Shown here piece by piece: positions 48,107 through 56,973 of a DNA stretch of 64,000 nucleotides. How positions within the stretch are numbered: the first letter of the stretch is position 1; every line of letters starts with the position of its first letter. Under the pieces are notes generated by a model. That model did no database searches. It saw only the letters and a list, made by a program, of their open reading frames with translations, and had not been told where the DNA came from. Source of the stretch: Chlamydiae bacterium Ga0074140 (GTDB taxonomy: Bacteria > Chlamydiota > Chlamydiia > Chlamydiales > Rhabdochlamydiaceae); the NCBI GenBank assembly GCA_001464115.1, contig LNES01000003.1, positions 452,943-516,942 on the forward strand, given 5' to 3'. The translations under genes were made by a program, and so were the position numbers.

Positions 48107-49438
48107 ATGTTTGGTGCTCTTACAGAGAAATTGCAGCAAGTTTTTTCTTCCTTTGCGGGTAAAAAGACCCTCACGGAAGAGAATATACAAGATGCTATCC
48201 GCGAAGTGAGGCTTGCACTTCTAGACGCGGATGTTCAGTATGGCGTGGCAAGTCAGTTTGTTAGACGTGTGAAAGAGAAGGCGTTAGGAGAGACGGTTGC
48301 AAAATCGGTCACCCCGGACCAGCAGTTCATCAAAATTGTTCATGATGAACTGGTCGCGCTTATGGGTTCCGAAGAGGCGTCATTGACGCTTGCGGGAAGT
48401 CCCACAGTGATTTTGCTTTGTGGTCTCCAGGGAAGTGGAAAGACCACTCAGTGTGCAAAGCTCGCAGCCTACCTGAAGAAAAAAGAGCCAAAAAAGCGGC
48501 TTCTTCTTGCGGCCTGTGACTTAGAGAGACCTGCTGCTGTACTGCAGTTAAAGCGCCTAGCGGAGCAGATCGATGTTCCTCTTTTTGCGCTAGATGATGA
48601 AAAAGACCCTGTGCGTGTTGCGAAACGTGCGCTAACTGAAGCGAAAACGAAAGGGTTTGATTGTTTGATTGTGGATACTGCAGGACGCCTTCATCTCGAC
48701 GAAGCGCTCATGAAGCAGCTCGAAGAGATTAAGCGTGAAGTGCAGCCACATGAGCTCCTCTTTGTGGCGAGTGCGGCAACGGGACAAGATGCGGTGAAGG
48801 TTGCCAAAGAGTTTGATGAGCGGATCTCGATTACGGGTACGATCCTCACGATGCTCGACGGCAGTGCAAGAGCGGGTGCTGCTCTTTCGATCCGCGAAGT
48901 AACGCAGAAGCCGTTAAAGTTTGAAGGGATAGGAGAAAAGATCGAGGATCTACAGCTCTTTAATCCCCACTCGATGGCCGATCGTATTTTGGGCATGGGT
49001 GATGTGATCAATCTTGTCAAACGAGCCGAGGAGCACTTTGACGAAGAAGAGGGAAAAAAACTGGAGAAGAAGCTGCGAAAAGCGGCCTTCACCTACGATG
49101 ACTATCTGAAACAGATGGGGATGGTCCAAAAGATGGGATCGTTTAAGAGCATCTTTAAAATGCTGCCCGGCTTTTCCGATGGGGCAGATGAAGAGATCGA
49201 AGAGTCGGAAAAAGAGTTTAAAAGAACGGGATCGATGATCCTCTCAATGACGCCGAGTGAAAGAGAAGAGAGAGTTGAGCTCATCCCTAGTCGAAGAAAA
49301 CGTATTGCAACCGGCAGTGGGACCTCTCTGGATGAGGTCAACCGGATGGTGAAAAACTTTAAGAGATTAAAACAAGTATGCAAGGCGATGCCGAGCATGA
49401 TGAAAGAAATGAAAGGTAAGGAGAACTTATGGCACTGA
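48107..49438 (+). CDS. ffh: Signal recognition particle GTPase Ffh
   Basis: 443 residues. The N domain (FGALTEKLQQVFSSFAGKKT), the G domain with GLQGSGKTTQCAKLAAYLKK (about 105) and DTAGRLHLDE, and the methionine-rich M domain (KQMGMVQKMGSF, MVKNFKRLKQVCKAMPSMMK) binding signal peptides and 4.5S RNA. It targets membrane proteins to the Sec machinery. Last ten bases overlap rpsP. Confidence 0.96.
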   Translation: MFGALTEKLQQVFSSFAGKKTLTEENIQDAIREVRLALLDADVQYGVASQFVRRVKEKALGETVAKSVTPDQQFIKIVHDELVALMGSEEASLTLAGSPTVILLCGLQGSGKTTQCAKLAAYLKKKEPKKRLLLAACDLERPAAVLQLKRLAEQIDVPLFALDDEKDPVRVAKRALTEAKTKGFDCLIVDTAGRLHLDEALMKQLEEIKREVQPHELLFVASAATGQDAVKVAKEFDERISITGTILTMLDGSARAGAALSIREVTQKPLKFEGIGEKIEDLQLFNPHSMADRILGMGDVINLVKRAEEHFDEEEGKKLEKKLRKAAFTYDDYLKQMGMVQKMGSFKSIFKMLPGFSDGADEEIEESEKEFKRTGSMILSMTPSEREERVELIPSRRKRIATGSGTSLDEVNRMVKNFKRLKQVCKAMPSMMKEMKGKENLWH

Positions 49439-49755
49439 AGATTCGCTTCCGTCAACAGGGGAAAAAGAACCGTCAAACGTTTCGCCTCGTGCTGACCGAT
49501 GTTCGCAACAAGCGCGACGGGAAGTATTTGGAAAATTTGGGATGGTACAACCCGTTCGAAGCAGAGAATAACGCTAACATTAATGCAGAGCGTATCGGCT
49601 ACTGGTTGGACAAGGGAGCTGAGATCTCCGAGCATGCACAAGATCTCGTCTCTCGCGCAGCTCCTGAAGTGATGAAGAGCTATTTGGACAAACGAGAAAA
49701 AACACGTCAAAAACGTGTGGCGCAAAGAAAGGCGTTGAAGAAAGAAGCGAAATAA
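49429..49755 (+). CDS. rpsP: 30S ribosomal protein S16
   Basis: 108 residues. IRFRQQGKKNRQTFRLVLTD and KYLENLGWYNPFEAENNANI are the conserved S16 start; the tail is basic. The start lies within the ffh 3' end and GGTAAGGAG precedes it. Followed seven bases later by trmD. Confidence 0.96.
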   Translation: MALKIRFRQQGKKNRQTFRLVLTDVRNKRDGKYLENLGWYNPFEAENNANINAERIGYWLDKGAEISEHAQDLVSRAAPEVMKSYLDKREKTRQKRVAQRKALKKEAK

Positions 49756-49762
49756 GGCCGTT

Positions 49763-50428
49763 GTGAAGTTTGATATCCTTTCTCTTTTTCCGGACTACTT
49801 CGACGGGCCTTTTAAGGTCAGCATGTTGAAACGGGCGCAGGAGAAGGGACTCATCGAAATTGCGATGACTGACATTCGCGACTTTGCTGAGGATAAGCAT
49901 CAGCGTGTTGATGATCGTCCATTCGGAGGAGGCCCTGGAATGGTGCTGATGCCTGAGCCTCTGACCAAGGCGATCCGTAGTAAAAGAGAGGAGAGGTCAC
50001 ACGTGATTCTTCTTTCTCCGCAAGGAGCGCGCCTAACGGCTGCAAAGTGCGAATCACTAGCAAAAATGGAGCATCTCATTCTTGTCTGCGGACATTATGA
50101 GGGGGTCGATGAGCGTGTAGTAGAGCAGGAGATCGACGAAGAGATCAGCATCGGTGATTATGTTTTAACGAGTGGAGCGCCGGCGGTCGTTGTTCTGATT
50201 GATGCGGTCTCTCGATTTGTCCCCGGTGTGATTGGACACGAAGAGGCAGCACAACAGGACTCGTTCCAAGAGGGAATTTTCGATGCGCCTCACTATACGC
50301 GGCCCGTCGAGTTTGAAGGGTTAAAAGTTCCAGAAGTCCTCCGAGGAGGCAACCACGCTGCTATTGCGAAATGGCGCAGGGAAAAAGCTTTAGAAAAAAC
50401 AAGAAAAGTAAGGCCAGAGTTACTATGA
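49763..50428 (+). CDS. trmD: tRNA (guanine-N1)-methyltransferase TrmD
   Basis: 221 residues, GTG start. The SPOUT domain is clear: FDILSLFPDYFDGPFKVSML, RPFGGGPGMVLMPEPL, LILVCGHYEGVDERVVEQEI and SFQEGIFDAPHYTRPVEFEG. It forms m1G37 in tRNAs. Two oddities: the knot motif normally reading YVLxGGELPA is YVLTSGAPAV, losing the conserved Glu, and the protein ends at VRPELL, about 30 residues short of the usual C-terminal helices. It overlaps rplS by four bases. Confidence 0.92.
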   Translation: MKFDILSLFPDYFDGPFKVSMLKRAQEKGLIEIAMTDIRDFAEDKHQRVDDRPFGGGPGMVLMPEPLTKAIRSKREERSHVILLSPQGARLTAAKCESLAKMEHLILVCGHYEGVDERVVEQEIDEEISIGDYVLTSGAPAVVVLIDAVSRFVPGVIGHEEAAQQDSFQEGIFDAPHYTRPVEFEGLKVPEVLRGGNHAAIAKWRREKALEKTRKVRPELL

Positions 50429-50829
50429 AACAAAACAAGACAATTCAAGCAATTGAACAAGAGTTCCTCAAAAAGGAGATTCCTGCCTTTCGTGTAGGAG
50501 ATACAATCAACGTGCACATGCGCATTGCTGAAGGTGAAAAAGAGCGTATCCAGCTCTTTTCCGGCACAGTTATTGCGCGTCGCGGAAGTGGGCTTGCAGA
50601 GAGCGTTGCTCTCTACCGCTTTTCCTACGGTGCGGGGATGGAGAGGGTCTTTATGATCCACAGCCCTAAGATCGCCAAAATTGAGGTGGTCAAAACCGGT
50701 AAAGTTCGCAAGAGCAAACTCTACTACCTCCGAGGCACTTCTGGAAAAGCTTCCAAAGTAAAAGAGCAGATCGGGCCTATGGTTCAAGCTGCAGTTGCTC
50801 AGGAAGTCACTGCTGAGCCTGCAACATGA
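50425..50829 (+). CDS. rplS: 50S ribosomal protein L19
   Basis: 134 residues. IPAFRVGDTINVHMRIAEGE, IQLFSGTVIARRGSG and ERVFMIHSPKIAKIEVVKTG are L19 motifs; the Ala/Val/Glu-rich tail is extra. The ATG overlaps the trmD stop, and its own stop overlaps the rnhB start, so translation is coupled through the operon. Confidence 0.96.
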   Translation: MKQNKTIQAIEQEFLKKEIPAFRVGDTINVHMRIAEGEKERIQLFSGTVIARRGSGLAESVALYRFSYGAGMERVFMIHSPKIAKIEVVKTGKVRKSKLYYLRGTSGKASKVKEQIGPMVQAAVAQEVTAEPAT

Positions 50830-51461
50830 CACTTGCTTCGGAAAGACGAAGGCTTCAGAAGCTTTCTCTTTACGAAAACGAAGCGAGATCCAGCGGTCAT
50901 CGGCTGATTGCGGGAGTGGATGAAGCGGGCAGAGGCCCGCTTGCGGGCCCCGTTGTTGCTGCGGCTTGCATTCTTCCCCACGACTATTTTTTAGAAGGGG
51001 TTGATGATAGTAAAAAGCTCACACCCAAAAAGCGGTTTGAGCTTTTTCATGAGATCACCCAAGATCCAGAAATTTCTTACGGCGTCGGTGTCATCGACGC
51101 GCAGATCATCGATGAGATCAATATTTTGAGAGCCACCCTTGAAGCGATGCTGCATGCTGTCGCGCGCCTCTCGGTAAAACCGGATTACATTCTTGTCGAC
51201 GGCCCACATCTCCCCAAATTCGATATCCCCGCACTTCCTATCATCGATGGTGATGCCCTGTCGGTGAGTATTGCCGTCGCCTCAATTATCGCCAAAGAGA
51301 CACGCGACCAGATGATGATGCACTATCACACTATCTATCCCGACTATGGCTTCGATCGACATAAAGGCTATGGCACGCAAGAGCATGTGCGCGCGTTAGA
51401 ACAGTATGGGCCATGTCTCATCCATCGGAAGACCTTTCGTTGGAGAGCGAGAGTAAAGTAA
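50826..51461 (+). CDS. rnhB: Ribonuclease HII
   Basis: 211 residues. VDEAGRGPLAGPVVAAACIL holds the first catalytic Asp-Glu pair, and YILVDGPHLPKF and ASIIAKETRDQMM complete the active site. It removes ribonucleotides and RNA primers from DNA. It overlaps rplS by four bases. In C. trachomatis gmk follows directly; here a RING-like gene, a repeat and yicC intervene. Confidence 0.96.
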   Translation: MTLASERRRLQKLSLYENEARSSGHRLIAGVDEAGRGPLAGPVVAAACILPHDYFLEGVDDSKKLTPKKRFELFHEITQDPEISYGVGVIDAQIIDEINILRATLEAMLHAVARLSVKPDYILVDGPHLPKFDIPALPIIDGDALSVSIAVASIIAKETRDQMMMHYHTIYPDYGFDRHKGYGTQEHVRALEQYGPCLIHRKTFRWRARVK

Positions 51462-51479
51462 ATCATTAAGGAGGTTTTT

Positions 51480-51962
51480 ATGAGCATTGATTTCCGCCCT
51501 GCACTTTCTCGGGAGTATAGAAAAGAAGATCTCTGTCCCATCGATCTGGAACAATTGGGCTCAGTACCTGTTCTGGTGCATGTAAATCATGGAATGAATG
51601 AACCTGCACTTCACCCTGTTCACGAGAGATGCTTGAATGGTTGGAAGGCGGCATGTCGAGCAAAAGAGTGGAATGTAACATGTCCGACTTGCAGGGCTGC
51701 AGTTATTGAGGAGAGAGCTGTAGTTAATAGAGAGAGCTCTTTAGGGGGTAGGAATATCCAACAGATAGGGTTCACGGCTCTTGGGAGCTGTTTGGGTGCG
51801 GGACTCGGAGGGTTTTTTGGTGGATTGGCTGGAGCGATCGCTAGTCTTTTTATCGCGAAAGTCGCACAAGCTCTCGAAGCTTTCGAAATGGCCGTGATTT
51901 CTGATCTTCCCCACGCCTTCAGAGGCGAGAGATTGGGCCCATACTATTTTTTAGAACGTTAA
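51480..51962 (+). CDS. RING-H2-like zinc-finger protein with a hydrophobic C-terminal segment
   Basis: 160 residues. Residues 19-75 fit a degenerate RING: C19 and D22 (DLCPIDLE), H45, H48 and C51 (LHPVHERCLNGWKAAC), C68 and C71 (VTCPTCRAAV). The second ligand is Asp instead of Cys and the third Cys is missing. Residues 97-127 (GFTALGSCLGAGLGGFFGGL, AGAIASLFIA) form a glycine-rich hydrophobic hairpin like a membrane insertion. RING proteins are ubiquitin ligases in eukaryotes, and a membrane-anchored host-acting ligase is the simplest idea. It has a strong AAGGAGG site. Repeat copy C abuts its stop and may have cut its end. Confidence 0.6.
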   Translation: MSIDFRPALSREYRKEDLCPIDLEQLGSVPVLVHVNHGMNEPALHPVHERCLNGWKAACRAKEWNVTCPTCRAAVIEERAVVNRESSLGGRNIQQIGFTALGSCLGAGLGGFFGGLAGAIASLFIAKVAQALEAFEMAVISDLPHAFRGERLGPYYFLER

Positions 51963-51965
51963 CTT

Positions 51966-52277
51966 GCCTCTCCACTCCTGCGTCGCGGAGCCTTTCCCAG
52001 CTTTGCTCCAGCACCAGGTTTAACTACGCCAAGTCATTTATTTCTTAACTAGAACTGCGAAACGACGCGAGAGGGGGACCCAACCCAGAGGGTTGGGGAA
52101 GTGAGCGCGCGAGCAGCCCGACGACTCAGATCGCACAGAAAAATCATAGCACAGGAGAGCGGAGCGGGCGGGGCTGTGTTATACACGCCCCGTCTCCGAG
52201 CAGATGATTTTTCAAAGCGAGGTGAGTCGCAAGGGGCGGCTGGGGACTAGCCGGAGGACTTGGCCCCGCACGTCTAT
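51966..52277 (+). repeat. Modular intergenic repeat, copy C
   Basis: Same orientation as copy A, from CCTCTCCACTCCTGCG to GGCCCCGCACGTCTATTTT. It shares ATTTCTTAACTAGAACTGCG, GAGCAGCCCGACGACTCAG and ATGATTTTTCAAAGCGAGGT with copy A. The central hairpin is different in sequence (CCCAACCC-AGA-GGGTTGGG, 52079-52097) but in the same place. The right end matches the inverse of the copy B left end. No left terminal repeat is visible, so this copy is truncated on that side. No gene in the stretch. Confidence 0.85.
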
Positions 52278-52363
52278 TTTCTTTTTAAAGATTTTTAATA
52301 GGTTAACTTACTTCTTCTTTCAGATTGACTCCCTGAGCCCCATGCTATAAATTCTTTATCCCT

Positions 52364-53239
52364 ATGGTTAGGAGTATGACCGCCTATGGGCGGGCAGTGA
52401 AAAACATATCCGGCGGGAGATGGGTGGTAGAGCTGCATTCGGTAAACCGAAAAATGCTCGACCTCAATCTCGTCATGGCAAAAGAGCTGCTTCGTTTTGA
52501 TCTCGATGTGCGCAAGCAGATCGCAGAGCTGGTTTTTCGCGGACAGGTGACAGCGCGGATCTCGTATGAACGGGATGAAGCTGTTTCATCTGTGCCGCTC
52601 AAAGCGCTTGAGGATGCAAAAAAGAATTGGGAGAAGATTGCAAAGAAGCTCGGCTACGATGCACAAAAAACGGTAGATCTTCCCTTTCTGCTCGAACGGA
52701 TGCCACGCGAAGGCAGTGCGGATCTTCTCGAAAATGAAAAAGCGCATAGGGCTTTGAAAGAGGCGGTGGGCGCAGCTCTGCGCGAACTGGTTGCGATGAA
52801 GGTGAGAGAGGGAGAGAACCTCGTCAAAGATCTGGGAATGCGCCTGAAGCATATTGAACAGTTAGTAAAGAGAGTCGAAAAGCTTGCGCCGATGATGAAA
52901 GAGGGTTTGGCAAGAAAGCTTCGTGAAAATGTGCAGGGGCTCTTTCCTTTGACAAAAGAGAGTGAAGAGCGATTTTTCCGAGAGCTCGCTTTTTTTGCTG
53001 AGAAATCCGATGTGACTGAGGAGCTCACGCGGCTCCACTCCCACATTGAACAGTTTCGCCATTTCATTGGCTCCAAAGAAGCCTCTGTGGGAAGGACATT
53101 CGATTTCCTTGCGCAGGAGATGCACAGAGAAATGAATACAATTGCATCGAAAGCGGCGGACAGCGAAGTTTCCCAGCTGAGTATTGAAATGCGCAGCGAG
53201 TGTGAGAAGATCCGTGAGCAGGTTCAAAACATAGAGTGA
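52364..53239 (+). CDS. YicC-family endoribonuclease
   Basis: 291 residues. It opens with VRSMTAYGRAVKNISGGRWV, then ELHSVNRKMLDLNLVM (the YicC_N signature ExrsvNhRyld). The C-terminal DUF1732 part has GRTFDFLAQEMHREMNTIAS and KAADSEVSQLSIEMRSECEK. Members act as RNA-cleaving enzymes. It overlaps the start region of gmk, the usual yicC-gmk-rpoZ order of many bacteria. Confidence 0.92.
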   Translation: MVRSMTAYGRAVKNISGGRWVVELHSVNRKMLDLNLVMAKELLRFDLDVRKQIAELVFRGQVTARISYERDEAVSSVPLKALEDAKKNWEKIAKKLGYDAQKTVDLPFLLERMPREGSADLLENEKAHRALKEAVGAALRELVAMKVREGENLVKDLGMRLKHIEQLVKRVEKLAPMMKEGLARKLRENVQGLFPLTKESEERFFRELAFFAEKSDVTEELTRLHSHIEQFRHFIGSKEASVGRTFDFLAQEMHREMNTIASKAADSEVSQLSIEMRSECEKIREQVQNIE

Positions 53240-53244
53240 TAGAG

Positions 53245-53817
53245 ATGAAAAAAGGTCTTGTTTTTGTCCTCAGCGCTCCAGCGGGAACAGGCAAGACCAC
53301 GCTTGTACGGATGCTGCGCGATGAGTTTCCCTTGATTGTGGAGAGCGTCTCGTGTACAACACGTCCACCACGCCATGGAGAGGTCTCGGGAAAAGATTAC
53401 CACTTTCTATCGGAAAAAGAGTTTGAAAAAAGGATCAAGAGCGGGGACTTTTTAGAGCACGCAAAAGTGTTTGGGTGCCAATACGGAACCTCCAAAGACT
53501 TTGTAGTGAAGGAGCTGGAGAAGGGAAAGCATGTCTTTCTCGTGATCGATACACAAGGAGCAAGTGAACTCCGGAAAAAGAAGTTCCCAGCGATTTTCAT
53601 CTTTTTGAGCCCGCCTTCTATTGAAGAGCTTCGTGCAAGGCTCATCAAGCGCAAGACGGAAAGCCCAGAGTCTCTTGAAAAGCGGCTCTCTTGGGCTGAG
53701 AAAGAGATGACCGAGATGAAGAATTACGACTACCATGTCGTGAATGAAAATTTAAATGTGGCTTATGACGTGCTTAGAAGTATTGTCATGGCTGAAGAAC
53801 ACCGAATCAAAGGATAA
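53245..53817 (+). CDS. gmk: Guanylate kinase
   Basis: 190 residues. P-loop LSAPAGTGKTTLVRML, GMP site SVSCTTRPPRHGEVSGKDYH, and FLEHAKVFGCQYGTS. It phosphorylates GMP to GDP. A GTG three codons upstream overlaps the yicC stop and is an alternative start. Followed four bases later by the omega-like gene. Confidence 0.95.
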   Translation: MKKGLVFVLSAPAGTGKTTLVRMLRDEFPLIVESVSCTTRPPRHGEVSGKDYHFLSEKEFEKRIKSGDFLEHAKVFGCQYGTSKDFVVKELEKGKHVFLVIDTQGASELRKKKFPAIFIFLSPPSIEELRARLIKRKTESPESLEKRLSWAEKEMTEMKNYDYHVVNENLNVAYDVLRSIVMAEEHRIKG

Positions 53818-53821
53818 AAAT

Positions 53822-54052
53822 ATGTACGATCAACTGACTAACGAGAGTCTGAAAGGGCTTTTTAAAAGCAATTTCGAGCTAACGCGATACGCGATTCGCT
53901 TGGGTAGATATTATCTTCGATCTGGAAAAGAGATGGGATTACAAGATGTTCTCGACGAGATCGAAGATCACCCCGATGAGGCATATCTGGATGAGCTTCA
54001 AGAGATCGATCGTAAAGAGAGAGAAGAAGAGAGCTCATCTAAGAGTGCATAA
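53822..54052 (+). CDS. rpoZ: RNA polymerase omega-subunit-like protein
   Basis: 76 residues. NESLKGLFKSNFELTRYAIR, LGRYYLRSG matches the helical core of omega (the FeLv..AikRArel pattern), followed by an acidic tail. The position directly after gmk supports the call, since gmk-rpoZ is a common pair and C. trachomatis has a small gene there. Omega helps RNA polymerase assembly. Sequence similarity is weak, so the symbol is provisional. Its stop overlaps the metG start (TAATG). Confidence 0.6.
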   Translation: MYDQLTNESLKGLFKSNFELTRYAIRLGRYYLRSGKEMGLQDVLDEIEDHPDEAYLDELQEIDRKEREEESSSKSA

Positions 54053-56097
54053 TGCGTAAACGGATTCTGATCACATCTGCGCTTCCCTATGCAAATGGGC
54101 CGCTCCATTTTGGTCACATCGCGGGTGCTTACCTTCCCGCCGATTGCTACGCACGGTTTGAGCGGCTTCGTGGAAACGAGGTGCTCTATATTTGCGGATC
54201 GGATGAGTATGGCGTTGCGATCACGCTGAGCGCTGAACAGGCTGGCAGAACCCCTAAAGAGCATGTGGAGATCTTTCATCAGATCAACCGCAATTTTTTC
54301 AAGCAGATGGGTTTTTCGTTCGACCACTTTTCACGCACAACTTGGCACGGGCACAATGCAACTGTACAGCAATTTTTTTTGGATCTGAAAGAGAATGGAC
54401 ATATCGAAGAGAGGGTTACGAATCAGCTCTACTCTGAAGAGGATAAAAAATTTCTCGCCGATCGCTATGTGGTGGGAACCTGCCCCAAGTGTGGTTTTTT
54501 AGAAGCGCGCGGTGATGAGTGCCAGAAGTGCGGTGCAAGTTACGAGGCAACAGATCTTCTTTTACCACGCTCAAAGATCACAGGAAAGCCACTTACTCTC
54601 AAGCCTACTAAGCACTGGTTCTTGCGTTTTGACCACTTCAAGGAGGAGCTCTCTAAATGGCTCGCAACGAAGAAGTGGAAGCCGAATGTTCTGAATTTTG
54701 CAAAATCTTACGCCGAAGATCTGAAGCCGCGTGCAATTACGCGCGATGCCGAGTGGGGAGTTCCCGTACCGCTTCCCGATACAAAAGGGAAAGTTCTCTA
54801 CGTCTGGTTCGATGCACCGATCGGTTACATTTCAGCTACCAAAGAGTGGGCAGAAAAAAGCGGGGATCCCGATGCGTGGAAACCCTACTGGCTAGATCGC
54901 GATACCAAGTACGTTCAGTTCATTGGAAAGGATAACATCCCTTTTCACGCCGTCTTTTTCCCCGCCATGGAGATGGGACAATCGACCCCTTACAATCTCG
55001 TAACTGATCTTCCCGCAAACGAGTTTTATAATCTCGAGGGCAAACAGTTTAGCAAGTCGGATGGCTGGTACATCGATCTCGAGACATTTTTCCAAAAATT
55101 TACCGCAGATCAGATCCGCTACACGATCGCCGCAAATGCTCCAGAATCGCAAGACGCAGAGTTCACCTGGAAAGACTTCCAGATGCGCTGCAACAGCGAA
55201 CTTCTAGGCAAGTATGGCAATCTCGCGAGCCGTGTTCTTGTATTCATTCAGAATTATCAGGATGGAAAATCTCCTCGTAAAGGAGCTCTTCAGCCGGTTG
55301 ACAAGGAGTTTCTGCTCAAAATCCCTAATCTCGTTGAAGAGATTGCAAAAGCTTATGAGGGATTTCAGTTGCGACGCGTGTCTCAACTCGTCATGGAGCT
55401 TGCGCATCTTGGTAATGTCTATTTTGATGCAAAAAAACCATGGGTGCTGCTTAAAAATCCAGAAACGCATGCTGAGATGCAAACTGCGCTTGCCTGCTGC
55501 CTCGAATGTTTAAAAGCCCTTGCCGTCGTCTCCTTGCCGCTCATTCCGGAGACAGCCGAGAAGCTCTGGAAACTTTTAGGGTTTAATTTTGAACTGACGA
55601 CCAAAACCTGGGACGATCTGCTTGCAGAAGAGATCCCAGAAGGAAAAACGCTTCCGCAGACGATGCACCTCTTTGCAAAAATCGAAGATGAACTGATCGA
55701 ACAGGAGATCAAAAAATTGGAAACATTGAAACAACCCACAACGCCTGAAAAACCCGCTGCAGTTACTTTGAAAGAGCAGATCTCCATCGATGATGTGCGC
55801 AAGCTCGACCTGCGCGTCGGACAAATCCTCACTGTAGAGCGCGTACCTAAAAGTAAAAAGCTCCTCAAACTCTTAGTAGATCTCGGTTTTGAAAAACGGA
55901 CCATTATTGCCGGCATCGGCGAGAAGCTCGAAGATCTTTCGACGCTCATAGGAAAGAAAATTCCTGTCGTGGCAAATCTAAAACCTGCAACGCTCATGGG
56001 GATCGAAAGCCAAGGCATGCTGCTTGCCGCAGACACAGCTTTGGGAATTGAGCTTCCCTCCTTCAGCAATGCGCTCCCAGGAACCCCAGTTACCTAA
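54052..56097 (+). CDS. metG: Methionyl-tRNA synthetase with C-terminal tRNA-binding domain
   Basis: 681 residues. Class I signature PYANGPLHFGHIAG (HIGH-like), zinc knuckles CPKCGFLEARGDECQKCG, and FSKSDGW (KMSKS-like). The C-terminal 110 residues (ISIDDVRKLDLRVGQILTVE, ANLKPATLMGIESQGMLLAA) form an EMAP/Trbp111-type OB domain that enhances tRNA binding. C. trachomatis MetG is about 550 residues as I recall, lacking this domain. Last gene of the plus-strand block. Confidence 0.95.
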   Translation: MRKRILITSALPYANGPLHFGHIAGAYLPADCYARFERLRGNEVLYICGSDEYGVAITLSAEQAGRTPKEHVEIFHQINRNFFKQMGFSFDHFSRTTWHGHNATVQQFFLDLKENGHIEERVTNQLYSEEDKKFLADRYVVGTCPKCGFLEARGDECQKCGASYEATDLLLPRSKITGKPLTLKPTKHWFLRFDHFKEELSKWLATKKWKPNVLNFAKSYAEDLKPRAITRDAEWGVPVPLPDTKGKVLYVWFDAPIGYISATKEWAEKSGDPDAWKPYWLDRDTKYVQFIGKDNIPFHAVFFPAMEMGQSTPYNLVTDLPANEFYNLEGKQFSKSDGWYIDLETFFQKFTADQIRYTIAANAPESQDAEFTWKDFQMRCNSELLGKYGNLASRVLVFIQNYQDGKSPRKGALQPVDKEFLLKIPNLVEEIAKAYEGFQLRRVSQLVMELAHLGNVYFDAKKPWVLLKNPETHAEMQTALACCLECLKALAVVSLPLIPETAEKLWKLLGFNFELTTKTWDDLLAEEIPEGKTLPQTMHLFAKIEDELIEQEIKKLETLKQPTTPEKPAAVTLKEQISIDDVRKLDLRVGQILTVERVPKSKKLLKLLVDLGFEKRTIIAGIGEKLEDLSTLIGKKIPVVANLKPATLMGIESQGMLLAADTALGIELPSFSNALPGTPVT

Positions 56098-56110
56098 GCT
56101 CTTCAGCCTC

Positions 56111-56893
56111 TCAAAGCGCGTCTAACTCTTTTTGTAAAGCGAGGTTTTCGGCCTCGAGCTCTTGGATTTTGGCTTGATTTTGGGCGATCTTGCTTTTCAG
56201 GGCATCGGCTTTTGCTTTGCAATGGGCAATAATGGAAGTCAGCTCCGCGCATTTCTTGCTACTGTGCTCGTCGCCTTTCAGAGAGGCTTTTGTGTACCAT
56301 GCAAGTGCTTTGTTAAGATCGCGTTGAATTACATCTCCTTTTCCGGTCTCGTACATTTTTGCGAGTTCCTGCATGGCGTTTACAATCCCGCCATCAGCTG
56401 CAACTTCGAAACAATTCACTGCTCTTTTTAAGGTAACAGGGTCATTGGATAAAACTTGGCCAAGGCCGTAGTATGCCAGGGGGCTGCCTCTTGTTTTGCC
56501 GATCTCATACCACTTCAAGGCATCCTTTGGATCTGTTTCCATTTTTCCAAGGTAAAAAGGAGCGTCTGCGCTTTTGAGTTGTACGGCCTGCAGAAACAAT
56601 TCTGTAGCTTTTTTGGTGTCACCTTTTTTGCGATGTCCAATTCCTATCTCAATCAACTTTTCTGCCGGAAGAGTGGGCTCAGAAGCTCGCTGTGTTGGCT
56701 GGGAGGCTTGTCTTATTCGAACGGCCACTTGCGAAGGTGCTTGCGAAGATTTCTGACGAACTGTTTTGCTCTTCTTATCGAGTGCGGATTTGAATTCCCT
56801 TACCTCATGCGCGATGCGCTCCGGTGTATCAGAGTCGGTAGAGAGTGCGCTTATTAATGAACCCATATTAACGGAATTTGTGGCGGATGTCAT
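56111..56893 (-). CDS. Sel1-like repeat protein with coiled-coil end
   Basis: 260 residues. After a low-complexity N-terminal region (SSQAPSQVAVRIRQASQPTQ) come Sel1-like/TPR helices: IGIGHRKKGDTKKATELFLQ, LKWYEIGKTRGSPLAYYGLG, AVNCFEVAADGGIVNAMQEL and ALAWYTKASLKGDEHSSKKC. The last 50 residues are a coiled coil (SKIAQNQAKIQELEAENLAL). Sel1 proteins mediate protein-protein contacts and are common among intracellular-bacteria effectors. It has no signal peptide. It sits between metG and recD2, which adjoin in C. trachomatis, so it is an insertion into a conserved block. Confidence 0.7.
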   Translation of the reverse strand: MTSATNSVNMGSLISALSTDSDTPERIAHEVREFKSALDKKSKTVRQKSSQAPSQVAVRIRQASQPTQRASEPTLPAEKLIEIGIGHRKKGDTKKATELFLQAVQLKSADAPFYLGKMETDPKDALKWYEIGKTRGSPLAYYGLGQVLSNDPVTLKRAVNCFEVAADGGIVNAMQELAKMYETGKGDVIQRDLNKALAWYTKASLKGDEHSSKKCAELTSIIAHCKAKADALKSKIAQNQAKIQELEAENLALQKELDAL

Positions 56894-56973
56894 TTTTGGT
56901 TTTCCCCTATTTATTTAATAATTTTGGGAGAGAGTCTATGGATTATATGGGGTTTTATGCAAGAACGGGTTCC

